64,000 nt of DNA. Origin: Antedon mediterranea. Taxonomy: Eukaryota; Echinodermata; Crinoidea; Comatulida; Antedonidae. The notes below the pieces were generated by a model, which ran no database searches, had not been told where the DNA came from, and worked only from the letters and a program-made list of their open reading frames with translations. The stretch is from positions 22,488,365 to 22,552,364 of the forward strand of contig NC_092678.1 of the NCBI RefSeq assembly GCF_964355755.1. Direction: 5' to 3'. Position numbers and translations under genes: made by a program. The stretch's first letter is position 1. Each line of letters begins with the position of its first letter. Shown piece by piece: positions 11,242-23,890 of this stretch.

Positions 11242-11407
11242 AGCTCTGTCTATACTAACAGTATCAAACTACTGTAGTTTGACAAAAAAAGTGTGATGTG
11301 CCTAAATATGGTATTAATATACCCAAATTTGATAGTGATATGACATCATCATGTCCATATATGGGAATATCACACATAAAGGTTGATAGTGTACTGTTGA
11401 CAGAGCT
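11242..11407 (+). mobile_element. Harbinger-type MITE (family 1), copy 1
   Basis: Ends AGCTCTGTCTA... and ...CAGAGCT form TIRs, flanked by TAA on both sides (11239-11241, 11408-11410). The interior has the family words GTGTGATGTGCC, two 21-bp units and GACATCATCATGTCCATATATGGG. Small insertions containing CAGTA or ACTGT interrupt both TIRs. Confidence 0.85.
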
Positions 11408-11410
11408 TAA

Positions 11411-13283
11411 TTAAGGCTGACAGCAGCGTTTTTTAGATTCATGGAATACAGTTATTTTGCTACATTAGGCCAAGTTTGGTCTCTACCTAAAGAACGTATT
11501 TGCCCCAAAAAATCCCTAGGCAATTGTGATATGAAAGTCGGTCTCACTCATACTGTAGATTGATAGTAAAGATGATAAGGCCTAGTTGCATTGTGCCTCA
11601 ACCGGTCATTGTGGGTGATTCAGGTCGGGTCAATCGATGTGTCATCGGTCCTTGCGTTGACCTACAGTACAGTAGATAGAAACTACCAAAACTGTTGAGG
11701 TGGGTGCCATGAAACATCACATCTTCCCTGCACGTGCACGATGAATTCAAACATACTGTAGTTTGGTTATATCGCAAATCAAAGCTGTATGACAGTACTC
11801 CAAGATAATAGGTAGTGTTGTGTATTACACTGCAGTACAGCACCTGTATTTCACTAACTTGACTATCCCATTGTCTTCTAAAATCTTTCTGCTTTACAAC
11901 AATTCAATTGGACTGGCCATAAAATTGGTTTTGTTTAGTAATTGTATTTAATTATTCATTAAATGCATTTATTTTTATGTTGGTGAATGGTTAGTTTGCA
12001 TTAGTTCATCCTCAGCATGTCTGAGTACAGTACATGGTTTGTAGTACAGTGTACTGTACAGTACTGTTACTAGTTGTCTCACGTACAATCTGTGTCTATC
12101 CTGAGCGGAAACTGCCCGTCCGCTCTGCGTTTTGTGTAAATGGTCATGAGGAATAACATACTGTACAGTCGATTCTATATTTTTATTACCGTTAATCACT
12201 CGTCTGTGTAAATTGACCTTTAGTGTACAGTACATGATAATATTCTGTATTGAATTAATGTACCTTGATTTATACTATTGGTATGTGAGATATGTAGTTC
12301 CTTGTTAGATCAGAATTTACTGCAGCTGTTTGTGGATGTCCTGTCATTGGCTTGATTGACCAGCATAATGACAGTGTCAGTTTTGTGGTGTCATCCATTG
12401 CAGGTGCCCTAAGTGTGTACTTATTATTATACTACACAGTACATTTAATGTATTGTATTGATATTTTTTGTTGTTTTATATATTGTATGTGTTTTTAAGC
12501 ATCAATAAAAACAAATTTCATGTTCGCCTTGTTGTGTTCATGACAATAAAGATTTATCTTATCTTTATTGCAGAATCACTGAGTGAAAGTGAGCGATATT
12601 TTGTTTCAATAGTAGACAAATTTACAAACTGCATGTAGTACAATGTGATACTGTAGATTACAGTACTGTATAATAGCTGCAACAACGATCCTGTACAGTA
12701 TGAATATTTATCAATGTATGTACTGTACCTTGATATATCTTGAGACATTTGAGGCTGTGTGCCTGTGTGTCCCTCCATCATTGGCGTAACGCACAGGGCA
12801 TTAATTATTTCGAAGACTGACAAAATAATAATCATCGTACAATATTTTGTTATTGGTATTCTGTGATTTAACAAATGTGGTCATGTAGTATGTTAACTAG
12901 CTACTGTAATCAGATACAGAATAGCTAAATATAAATTTCCAATTATATTTTTTCTGATTATCAATAAAAGTTGATTCTGTACGTCATCTAACGTCTGGTG
13001 GGCTTCACTCCACTGAATGTTCTATTTTGTGACATCAGAACCAAATTTCGGCAGCATGCAACTTTAAATAATTATTTTTAATGGCCTTATTGAATAATAT
13101 TTTCGAAAAAGCGTCATAAATACTTCATTAGAATAATTTAGAACAAATAATTATTTTCTTCATCATTATTAATATTATCAATAGTAGTTGTAGTAAACAT
13201 TAATGAAAATAATAAGTTGCTAAAAAAAGGTGTCGGTAAACAAAGCTTAGCTAATGAATGTAGTACTAACTGGGCATTTATAG
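11411..13283. other. Non-coding; frequent TACTGTA/TACAGTA words; possible LINE tail at 12500-12565
   Basis: No exon is supported. At 12530-12565 the phrase TGACAATAAAGATTTATCTT followed by ATCTTTATTG resembles the polyadenylation-like 3' tail of a non-LTR retrotransposon. Palindromic words such as GTACTGTACAGTAC (12049-12066) are dense. Confidence 0.3.
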
Positions 13284-13285
13284 TA

Positions 13286-13451
13286 AAGCGTGGTTCCCAC
13301 TAGCGACGCAACGCAAGGACGTAACGCAACGCAAGTGAATTGACAAATCACAAACAAGCGATGGCTTATTCGCTTGTGATTGCTAACTGTCTATAACTTC
13401 GCCTGTCATTGGTTAAAACGCTTGCGTTACGTTCTAGTGGGAACCACGCTT
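13286..13451. mobile_element. MITE family 3: 166-bp element with TA target and nested palindrome
   Basis: TIR AAGCGTGGTTCCCACTAG at the left pairs with CTAGTGGGAACCACGCTT at the right, flanked by TA on both sides. A second inverted repeat lies inside (AAGCGATGGCTTATTCGCTT region with CACAA/TTGTG arms), so the element can fold into a near-complete hairpin. The TA flank would suit a Tc1/mariner-type source, by inference only. Confidence 0.75.
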
Positions 13452-13453
13452 TA

Positions 13454-14575
13454 GTTTGGTCCCTATTGTAATTTTACAATTTGTAGCCCCGCCACCCCCA
13501 AAAACTCCCACCTTCAAAATCTCTGAATAGGGTTACATACACAGACATTTAAAAACCTGTTTACTTTACAGATACAGTACTTTACTAAAGTTAATTGATA
13601 AGTTTAATGCACAATTCATTTACGGTAATCTTTAAAAACACCTTGAAATCTTCTTTCAACAGAATAAATCACAATGGTTATCAATTTAAACTAAAATACC
13701 TCTTGTTATCAACAAAATAAATTAAAGATGTCAACAGGAATAACGTTTTAAGACCCTTCATGCCATTGGCTACTCAAATTGACCACTTAATATAAATTGC
13801 TCATTATATAGTGAAGTAATGGTAAATTTATTGAAGTTTTGTCACATTGTTGACCTTTGACACAATCAGGAATATGTTTCAAGAAACATTTTAAAGTGAA
13901 CATGTGACCAGAAGATCAGATCAGAACACATTAATGGTATCATTTTATGTTTCAATCATTGACCTTGAAAATTGATCAAATTCTCAATAAAAATGTGTTC
14001 TGTCTCTTTATTTGTTGTTTATTATTAATTTAATAATAAAACAGAATTAGTACTTTTTATAGTTTAATTTCTCTGAAAAGGAAGAAAAACCAACTTTTTT
14101 TTAAATTGTTTTCAATATGTGATGACATACTGTATTTTTACACTACAGTATACAATAATATATTATTTGTTATTAAATATTTAATAACTATATTATAATT
14201 TAACTTACTGTATATTAATTAACACTGCCACATACTGTAATGTGGACATAGTTATAGATTAATATCATATTAATTACCCCTGTTATTGAACTGTAGTCTC
14301 TATTTGTGATAATAGTAAATTATTTTTGCTGACATCAGCGGTATGCGGCGTCGTCGGCAAGTAAGCCTAGTGGTCCATGTCAATTTCAAGACGGTTATTA
14401 TGCTAAGTGATGAATAGATAACTACAAATATCTGAGGATCTTCAAATAGAGCCAGCTGTGGCAAATGATACGTTCTTAAGACACTTATTCTGATGATAAC
14501 GCAAGCAAGAAATACTCCTACAGCATTACGCATTGTAAAGGCTCATCTACAGTACAGTATTTTTCTATAAATGCT
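13454..14575. other. Non-coding, AT-rich, no gene seen
   Basis: No supported exon or RNA gene is visible. The minus-strand ORF at 14300-14533 has no recognisable domain. Confidence 0.3.
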
Positions 14576-14579
14576 GCCA

Positions 14580-15080
14580 ATTCTTATAAAAAAACAAAAT
14601 GTTTAACAATATTTTATGAGGGTGGTCCATCCAGCCGAAGTTGATCATTAGAGACTGTCACAAAAATACAATTTGTAAAAAAAAAGAGTTTATAAAATTT
14701 GTTTTAATTAATAAATAATTGATTATTGCTTGTTCAATTCTTATCAAAAAAAAAATTGATTCACCGATATTTATAAAAAAAAATGTTTCAAAAATATTTT
14801 ATGAGAGTGGTCCATCCAGCAAAAGCTAATCATTAGCGACCCTAAAAATACAATTTGACATTTTAAGTTTTAAAAAAATAGCGCTTATATTATAACTATT
14901 TTTAAAAATCAGTAAATAATTGATTTTTGCTAGTAAAGCTCAATATTTTCAGTATTTTACTATAAATGGCAATTTAAATTTAACATTAAAAATTACAACA
15001 ATTAATAATTACATTTAAAGAAATAGAATTTATAAAAATTAGAAAAAAAATGTATAAATAATTTATTATTGCTTGTACCC
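14580..15080. repeat. Tandem duplication, unit about 190 bp, two copies plus a partial third
   Basis: The phrases ATTTTATGAG.GTGGTCCATC, CATTAG.GAC and AATAATTGAT.ATTGCT recur at about 14610 and 14800, roughly 190 bp apart. The 3' part recurs again at 15010-15075 (TAATTTATTATTGCTTGTAC). The copies are AT-rich and diverged. Confidence 0.65.
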
Positions 15081-16469
15081 CACAATTAAATATTTTTTTA
15101 TTTAAGTTGCGCACCTTTTAATTGATTAAACTTTCAACAAGGCACACAGGGAAAAAATAACCAGAAAAGTTGCAATCAAGGGAAAAGCTCACTCTAAAAC
15201 AGCTCCCAATAACACAAGAAAATTATATTTTTATCAAATATAGAAAAAGATTTAATTGAATTAATTTTTTTGAGAAAAAAATGTGAATGGAATTGGATTA
15301 ACTTTTAGATTCAAATTTATAAACATGAAGTTAGCGTAGTTTTCTTTCTAGATGCTTTTGAAAATACTGTATCTTGATTGAGAGATCTTAACAGCATTTT
15401 TATCTAACAGTTGTTTTTATGTGAGCCATGAATCAATATGCTACCACATTAGAAAGTTCTCTGAATTCAAGAAAATTTGAAATCTAAATTCATAAAAAAA
15501 CCACGATAAATTGAAAGATATTGTGAAACTTCTGCTTCAATATCATCAATATTTAAAGGATATTGCATTTATTATTAATTAAATATACAAAACCACAACC
15601 AGAGTTATTGCAATTAGAACCTTATCATTGATCAATCATTGTCTCATGATTCGTATTCATGATGTCAATGCTGTACTGATGACATCATTGTATATTTGAT
15701 GACATCACTACTAACCATAATGACATCATGATTTATATTTCATTATTGAACAATCAATAGTAGAAGTGTATGACTCATGTTTGATTGTTATAATAAATAT
15801 TATAATGTTAAACTTGAACTTGCTAAAATAAAAATCATTAACAAAAGAAGAAGAACTGATACTATAGTGTACAGCAGTATGAATACATTGAAATTATTTT
15901 ATAATTACTAGACTAGTAACACATTTGTTCAGGGGACAATTTGTTTGGTCCCAAAATGTCCCTTAAATAGGTGTTAAATACAGAACTGGGCCAGGGAAAT
16001 ACTGTATAAGTATATTATTACTTGAGAAGTTGACATTTTTTTTTTTTCTAAACTGCCAAGATCATTTTTAAAAGGACATTGGAACGTGTAGGTACACTTG
16101 GATCAAACAACAATGCTGACCCAAAAAAAAAAAAAATTCAGGGAGAATTTAACATACTCTACACTCTGTACGGTTGATGTGAAATTATACTGTATATTAA
16201 CATTAATGCATATTATATAGGAATATATTTAATTGTATAAATAATTTTTATTTTATGAAAATAACATAAATAATATTTAAATCACTTTACTGGAATGTGA
16301 GCGTACACTGCAGTAGTAATAGTTATGTACGACAATGCTAAACGAGCTTTAATTAAGATGGCATAGCTTTGAAATGATAGTTATTATTGAATGTAAGCAG
16401 GTAGTTAGCATAAATCCAAGGACATTGTAATGTTTACAGGTAGTGTCATCACCAACAGCCTGGTAAATA
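15081..16469. other. Non-coding, AT-rich; one GTCCCTTAAATAGG-type repeat remnant
   Basis: At 15931-15975 lies one copy of the dispersed phrase 'GGGACAATTTG...GGTCCCAAAATGTCCCTTAA' seen elsewhere in the window (25.5, 46.5, 51.2 and 63.1 kb). No exon is supported. Confidence 0.3.
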
Positions 16470-16687
16470 ATGAATGTGAGTAAACAAAAAGAGTGTGATG
16501 TGCCCAAATATGGTAGTGATATGCCCAAATATGGTAGTAATATGCCCAAATATGGTAGTGATATGCCCAAATATGGTAGTGATATGCCCAAATATGGTAG
16601 TGATATGCCCAAATATGGTATGGCATCATCATGTCCATGGCAGATCACATTTTTTGTCACAAAGTTTGATAGTGTAGACAAGGCTTT
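16470..16687 (+). mobile_element. Harbinger-type MITE (family 1), copy 2, with six 21-bp units inside
   Basis: The left TIR is lost (the element becomes recognisable at AAAAAGAGTGTGATGTGCCC). The right end TTTGATAGTGTAGACAAGGCT is mutated. Between them the 21-bp unit (TGCCCAAATATGGTAG...) occurs six times in a row at 16499-16620. Because 21 is a multiple of three, long open frames appear on both strands; these are not genes. Confidence 0.85.
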
Positions 16688-16860
16688 GGATCCTCTATTT
16701 TTACATGCTTACTGTATTAGACCAGAAGTTGTAAACAGACGGTTAAGTTTGGCTTTTTGAGTGTTTCTATAATATTAATATCTTCTTCTTTCCCTTTTCA
16801 GAGAATTTATTGGTTCAATGTATATTGTCTTTGGCCCTAATACACACAAATAAAAAATAA

Positions 16861-17440
16861 CTATTTAAGATAATGGTTTCTTATTTCAAAGGCAAAGTAG
16901 ATGTATTTTCTTAAATTATAAGTAAAATTTGTGTTGGAAAGTAATAAACATAGCTTATTAATAGAAGGAAAAACACGAATAAATCTTGGAATAAAACTTT
17001 TTCTTAAATCATTATAAAATGTGCATTGCAAAATAAAATGATATTCATCCTCAACAATGTGCTTTTTACATAATTTACACGTTCTCTTATATCTTTCTAC
17101 ACCCTCCCATCTGCCCTTTTCAATTTCTAGCTCTAATATCCCTTAACGTAACTTAGTTTAAATAATCTTCTTTGTTTAAAATTAATGATGTTGGTCAAGT
17201 GATAACTTAACATATTTCTTTTTTATAAAGAGAAAAGAGCCTTAACTTATTATGTAAACTAAATTTTTGAATGCATATTAATAAGTAAGCCTTATAATTT
17301 TATTTTGAGAAACATGCTTTTATTCAGGAAGAGACAAAGAATTCTTTCCAAATATATTTCTGCGTTCTATTTATTTTTGTTTTAAATTTATTTTGTATCC
17401 ATTATAAAGTCTTCCTTTTTAAGAATGAGTAAAAATACAC
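16861..17440 (-). pseudogene. LINE-type reverse transcriptase ORF, decayed C-terminal fragment
   Basis: On the minus strand an open stretch from 17133 to the TAG at 16861 reads EIEKGRWEGVERY, then RTCKLCKK, VEDEYHFILQC, and YNDLRKSF. The pattern R.C..C....VEDE.HF...C is the C-terminal zinc-knuckle-like motif of many non-LTR retrotransposon polymerases. Upstream on the same strand the phrase KLR*GILELEIEKGRW has a stop where coding sequence is expected, and further stops follow, so the copy is dead. It encodes no host function. Confidence 0.7.
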
Positions 17441-17520
17441 AATTTAAAATTTTTTCCACTCACACACAGTACGACCACTGTCCATCATGCATACAGTATT
17501 ATAGTACTTGTATTTTTGTA

Positions 17521-17690
17521 ATCTGTCTACACTATCAAACTTTATATGACAACAAAGGTGTTATGTGCCCATATATGGACACAATGATGTCATATCACTA
17601 CCAAATTTGGGCATATCACTACCATATTTGGGCACATCACACTTTTTTTGTCAAACTACTGTACTGTAGTTTGATAATGTAGACAGAGCT
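17521..17690 (-). mobile_element. Harbinger-type MITE (family 1), copy 3, inverted
   Basis: Left end ATCTGTCTACACTATCAAAC and right end GATAATGTAGACAGAGCT are TIRs. The interior reads as the reverse complement of the family (CACTACCATATTTGGGCACA, two 21-bp units). The right flank is TTA and the left flank is mutated to GTA. Confidence 0.8.
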
Positions 17691-17693
17691 TTA

Positions 17694-20600
17694 TTATAAA
17701 TGTGGGTCTATTTTATGCTTTGCTTATCTGAATTTTTTTTTCACTATAAATTATCACCAACATCATCCATTTTGATTCCGACTTTTTTTTAATGCATCAT
17801 ATAAATGTAATACATTGGATCTCTTATGAGAATGACAGTAACCCCATATAGCAAAATGTCAAATTTAATAGAGAATTTATGTATACCCATTGGTTTCTTC
17901 GTAGCCCTCCTATTGGCTAACGTCTCTTTCTTTTCATTAATGCGTCTTTTATACTACGACGGATTCATGCATTTTGTATGTGTGCTTACGAATAATATTT
18001 TCCTATGATTTTTTCAAATACTTTGATATTTAAAAATTAATTCGATAACCACTTCAAATGTGTAATTGTAAGAATAAACACAATTTTCCTATAGAACCTT
18101 TCTGATTGTTTTATAAATTAATAATTAAGACAATGTTGTATTAGATACAGTTAAATATTAATTGGATAATGTGATTCATCTATACTGTATGTGTTCATAT
18201 TCATTGCATGGAAAAGATTTTATGGAAATATCAGATTTCTTTTAATGTTATTTATTGAAAAGATGGATTATCCCCCAAACATGAAAAAAAAGATGAAAAT
18301 CACCTGGATAAACCAACAACAGCCTTCTCTCCGAAGATAGAAATACATTACAAAAATAAGAATACATTAAATTTCACACCCCTGTCGGATAATGGAATAG
18401 TATGTTTAACAGCGGCATCTGGTGAGGCACGCATCTTTCGTTCTTATTTATTTTCGTAAAACTATTGTGTGTGCATCTACAGTAGTCTAAATACAAGAAG
18501 ACTATAGAAAGAAATTAAATATTTAATTTTTTAACAAAAAATACTTTAAAAGTAATGATTTTGCTTATTAAAAAAAAGCTGTTGACTTTCAGACAATGGG
18601 CTTCCGGTTGGCTATTATTGTTTTCTCAGTTACCAGATTTAAAAAAAAATCAAATTCTTGGTCAAATCAATGCTTTGCCTACTGTATCCAACAAACACAA
18701 TTAAAAAAAATAGTTTTTCAAAGGGACAATAAGATAATTTTTAATGTAAACATTAACTCAAAATAATATATTGAAAAAAATATTTTGTGAATAAATGAAA
18801 TAGAATTGGAAAGGAGTTTATCATTGAAACATATTCCCTAAGCCTCAGAATGACGTTTGATTTAAGAAGCAAGGACACCATTTTCACTTTTATCTCCCAG
18901 ATGGCAGGATAGTAATACCTTATAATAAATATTTTAAACATTTTTATTTATACCTGGTTGATAAAGAAGGTTTAGATTAAAAATATGATGAGTTATTAAA
19001 CCACTTTTAATTAAATTTTCTTAGTCGCATTTAGTTTTTGCTTAAGTGTATTAAGGTCAACTGAAAAAAAGGTGTGTCAGCATTTTCGTTTTCTTTTCAT
19101 AATGAGAACAATTATGTTTTTTGCTTGTTTCGTTATCTCATCATGGGGTATAAAATGGCTTCGGAATTATCGCCAATCTGTATAATAAATCGTAAAATGT
19201 CTTGTGGCTGTTGGAAAAGTTGACTTAAATAAAATAGAATGATAAAAATCATTTTATTTTACTGTAGTGAAATTAATGTAACACACACAGAAGAAACATA
19301 TATTCTTTTTCATATTTTTTTGAAAATTGATGTTAGGTGGTTTAGTGGGATTAGGTTTGGTTTCTCTGCATTATCAGTATAGTATTAAAATTTGTTTTGG
19401 TTATTGTAGGATATTTTGTAGAATTCTTTTCGTCTTTTTTTTTTGTGTGCAAAGCTCCTCTTACCGTAAAAACCTTGGTATTGCACTACAGTAGGCGGCA
19501 CATATAAGACAAGCATTAATTTTAGGGTTTTGAACAGCGCCGATGGATAGAACCCTCGTTTTTAACAGCAAAGGAAAATGATGCTGTCAATCCTATCTGT
19601 CTGATGGACACAATCTGATGACTGTAAAGTGTGTTGTACTACAGTATACCATCAATTTTCCCCGCATTGGTTTATTGTCGTCTTCTGACTGAATTTTATA
19701 GCCGACAGTTTTTCAGATTAGATGTTAAGCTGTTGAGCTAATATACACAGTACTATATTGCTTCAAGTCCATTCCAACCCAATTTTGTCCAAGTATTGTA
19801 AAACATTTTTTTTTACCCACTCTAAAATCTTTTGAAGTTAGTCTGTGCTTTCTGATGTCTTGAATTGTATGCTGGAGTGTGCCTTATATTGTAGTTTATG
19901 TATGAGATGTTAATAAACTTGCATTTAAGCTATTAGCAGTCTTTCTCTGTGACCTTTAATATGAATAATAATTCTAATATTACTCAAGGCTTAGAGGGTC
20001 ATTCGAGGAACAACGAATATTTAATACTTATTACAGAATACATTCTTTATTTCTTTGAATATATATACAGTGTATTAGAAATATTCTTTATACAGAATTT
20101 TTAATAATTTTAAAAACAAAATATGTACTGTAAATAATAGTAAAATAGATGAACTCCAGATTAAAGAACAAATTATAAAAATTCAATTGAATTTTTGAAG
20201 AGTCTGATGAGCTTTACTCATCTTTTCTCATACTGTACCTTTCTTTATCACAAATTGTTTACAAAAAGTGTCGCCGAAAGCTAAAAATATTTGAATTTTG
20301 ATTTTATCTGAAATTATTCAGTGGATCTTTTTATATTCATTTTTTGAATAGAATATAAAAGTTATCATTTAATTTAAAGGAGAAAAATGTAGCTATTGTC
20401 TCTCCTTATGTAACACTATTCATACAATGCGTGTTGGATTTGATCATCTCATACCCGCATACATAAACTCCTAATTCTCTTACATTGATGTATGGTTTTA
20501 GAAGATCACTACTGCTGTATTTTAAACAGTGAGTCACATATTGTATTGTGTCTTTGTATTATCTGCAGTGATGAAATACTAAACACTGTACATTGTCATC

Positions 20601-21603
20601 TATCGTGTGTCATAAACCTTTAATTGATATGTATCATTGTGCTTATTAAATCTGTTTAACTTGATTAATCCCATGCGTATTTTGGAAGAATGTTTTTGTT
20701 TCGAATTATCTCGACGGACAACACTCTTTGCGAAGTGATTTTTATAATACTGTTGTCTTCTTACAATAATATGAACAGCTTTCTTGTTTTACTGTAGGCA
20801 GTAGTGAGTATGCATAATATAGAACACAATTAATACTAAACTACATAGCACCAGGTGTTATGCTAATTTGATTATGAATATCATAGTTATGCTAATGAGG
20901 CCAACTTTTGAAAATTAACAATGTTATATTGCCTTTTGTTTGCTATATGATATTTCTATGTTTTTTTGATAATTAATATAGGATAATCCATATAAAGTAC
21001 TATAATTATAATCATTATTAATAATGGTCATCATTTTGAAACTTAAGAATCAAATCGAAAATACATTTTTTGGGGGTTTCTTTGTACTGACCATTAATGT
21101 GCAGAAATCAGATTTTAAAAAAAACACTAATAATCATTAATATACAAATTATTATAATTTATGTAAAAATAATATTACATGTTTATGTTCTCAGATTGTA
21201 GTAAATTCAAGATTTAAAGAAATTAATTTACGTAAACGATAAATAATTATTTAATTCGAAACATCGTACCGTGTATGCAGTCTAGAATATTAATTGTGTA
21301 ATACTAATATTTAATCAAACACGCTAAATGTTACTTACTCCTACAGTATATGTTCCAACCTTACTGTAATACCCTTAATAGCCAACCAGAGTCTTTTCTC
21401 AAAGCAAATATGGTTGTAGTATTAATACTCACTAATTGTTTTGCTAATTTGCATATTGCACACTTAAATGAGTTCTACCTATATTATGCCTTGCCAGCAA
21501 AAAAAAAAAAACATCTAAAATACAGTTTATCTTTAATTGAAAATTAACATTTTATGGTAGTTAAATAATTGCGTAAACTAGTTAAAAAAACAAAGAATAT
21601 AGT
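17694..21603. other. Non-coding, AT-rich, no gene seen
   Basis: Nearly 4 kb without a supported exon or clear transposon. Short ORFs are low-complexity. Confidence 0.35.
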
Positions 21604-22261
21604 GTAGTTGGAGTAACTGCAATGGAATAATTTAGTATAGTTAGCTGTAGTAACTGCAGTAGAATAATTTAGTTAGCTGCAATAGCTGCAGTAGACAAAT
21701 TTAGTAAGCTGCAGTAGAACACTTTAGTTAGCTGTACAATAGTAACTGCAGTAGAATAATTTAGTTAGCTGCACTAACTGCAGTAGAATAATTTAGTTAG
21801 CTGCAGTAACTGCAGTAGAATAATTCAGTTAGCTGCAGTAACTGCAGTAGACAAATTTAGTTAGTTGCAGTAGCTGCAGTAGAATAATTCAGTTAGCTTC
21901 AGTAACTGCAGTGGAATAATTTAGTTAGCTGCAGTAACTGCAGTGGAATAATTTAGTTAGTTGCAGTAACTGCAGTAGAATAATTTAGTTAGCTGCAGTA
22001 ACTGCAGTGGAATAATTTAGTTAGCTGCAGTAACTGCAGTAGAATAATTCAGTTAGCTGGACTAATTGCTGTAGAATAATTTAGTTAGCTGCACTAATTG
22101 CTGTAGAATAATTTAGTTAGTTGCAGTAACTGCAGTAGAATAATTTAGTTAGCTGCAGTAACTGCAGTAGAATAATTTAGATAACTGCAGTGGAATAATT
22201 TAGTTAGCTGCAGTAACTGCAGTAGAATAATTTAGTTAGCTGCAGTAACTGCAGTAGAATA
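21604..22261. repeat. 32-bp minisatellite with paired CTGCAG sites, about 20 units
   Basis: The unit reads TTAGTTAGCTGCAGTAACTG then CAGTAGAATAAT. Nearly every unit carries two CTGCAG palindromes 10 bp apart, and GCTGCAGTAACTGCAG is itself an interrupted palindrome. Units vary by single bases and by loss of a half unit (for example near 22175). One isolated related unit occurs at about 40812-40845. Confidence 0.9.
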
Positions 22262-22621
22262 GATTGTGGCTCTTCAGCAAATTCATAATTTTGTTTTATT
22301 ATGATATTATGATTTCTTATAATTTTGATTTATCGTCTGATGTTTCAAAGAATCTTAAAAATGTTTGCATAAATTGTGTACATTGAATTATTTTTTAAAC
22401 TGGAAATGTTATAGTACATGCAATATCATTTGTTTTCCGTGTTATAATAATATTTAGATATTTTTACATTGTTCTTTATACATCTTTTGCATCAACTTGC
22501 TTGTTTTTATTTTGAATAATTCCAAAATGTGACCTACAAACTTGGTATTCCACTTGTCCGACCTTGTACAGGATTTGAACCCAAGCCATTGGTTTGGTTT
22601 GGGTACTGTAGTTGTATGATA
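22262..22621. other. Non-coding AT-rich spacer
   Basis: Nothing is supported in this spacer. Confidence 0.3.
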
Positions 22622-22828
22622 GGGCGTGGTCTCTCACATGAAGGCGTGGCTCAGGCATGATACCTTAGTTTTTCAAGGGTCTAATTTTACTTTTTGAGTT
22701 TATACTTTCCTCAGAAAGGAATTTGTATGTATGGGCGTAGTCACCCACATGGAGGCGTGGATCATGCATGATACTCTCTTTGTTGAAGGGTATTTAAATT
22801 TTGAGTTGTACTCTCTCCTCAGCAAGGA
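22622..22828. repeat. Tandem duplication, unit about 100 bp, two copies
   Basis: The copies 22622-22720 and 22733-22828 share GGGCGT.GTC.C.CACATG, AGGCGTGG.TCA.GCATGATA, TTTTGAGTT and CCTCAG.AAGGA. Both are less AT-rich than their surroundings. Confidence 0.7.
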
Positions 22829-23664
22829 AAGGGCCAAAGTCTGTTTATCCAGGTAGATATCAGTACTCATAGACTGCCATTCACAAACTGGTTTGTGTTA
22901 ACTTAGATTCTACATGTTCCTACGCATCATGGTTTAATAACTATTATGAAAATTGTGTTGTCGTACTATACATAATCCGTACAATCACTCTCAAGATTTT
23001 TATACCATAAACAAAGGTATTTAATTAACACATTCAGTAATATTCTATCTAAAACAGTTATTTAATACCAATACAATCTAACTGTATAGCATATTATGTA
23101 AATTATAATTCAACAATCACGAATGTACATTATAATCAGAGATTAAGTATTTTTCACTAATGGCGTCTGGCTTCCCCTTATAGATTTAATAATGTATATT
23201 GCTGCTGTAAGATGTCTCGGGATTCAAATTGGACTGTTTAATAACCAATGAATTTGTTGAAGAAATAATTTGAGCAGCGAAAATTAATGTAGAATAGTAG
23301 TAGTATAAGAGGAAACATTTATTACTGAACAAGGCATCTAATGAAACTTATGTTAATGTCATGGCAAGCAGAATGCCAAAGGTTATAATATATAAGTGAT
23401 AAAATAGCACATAAAAAGATTCGAATAAAAAAAACCTGCAAAATAAACCACGTCGAAATAATACAAATTAATGTTCATTTGAAACAATTGTGTGTAGTTT
23501 TTGTGATTTTACGTAATTAAAATTTGACTGTAATTAAATTTTGTTTATAATTTAATTTGGTTGTTTCCCAAAGTAGGTATTAGTGATTTGCAAATGTTTT
23601 AAGCATATTTCTCTTAGAGCACTATACAAGTACATACAAGTAAATATTCTAAACCTTCATACAG
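22829..23664. other. Non-coding, AT-rich, no gene seen
   Basis: No supported feature is visible. Confidence 0.3.
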
Positions 23665-23890
23665 TACGTACAGTAGCGAGTGAAATGGTAGAATGGTTTG
23701 CCGTACCTAAAGAGCCAACAATATCGGCATGGGTTCGAGGCCAACTCACTCTTAGTTCTGATGGTGGAGCAAGTCTTCTTGGTTGGATAAGGACTATAAA
23801 CTGTACAGTTTGCCTGTTTCCACTTTATAGAACCTAGTTCATCATTCGAGAGGAGTAGGTGGTTACCCCAGTGAATTGGTTTACAAAAAA
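23665..23890 (+). mobile_element. tRNA-derived SINE family A, plus-strand copy
   Basis: A tRNA-like head (GAGTGAAATGGTAGAATGG ... GGGTTCGAGGCC) with an acceptor-stem-like GAGTG/CACTC pair is followed by the family body (GGATAAGGACTATAAAC, CACTTTATAGAACCTAG, GGTGGTTACCCCAGTG). The final family segment ending in GACTGAAGAGGT is missing. The short ORFs on both strands here are incidental. Confidence 0.65.

Noticed and set aside
16349-16760. ORFs with repeated PKYGSDM or LPYLGIS
   Set aside because: Same 21-bp unit in MITE copy 2; no start context, no splice support, present in opposite frames at once.
17826-18008. Short ORF with a membrane-like stretch
   Set aside because: 60 codons, T-rich region, no homology recognised, no splice-supported extension.
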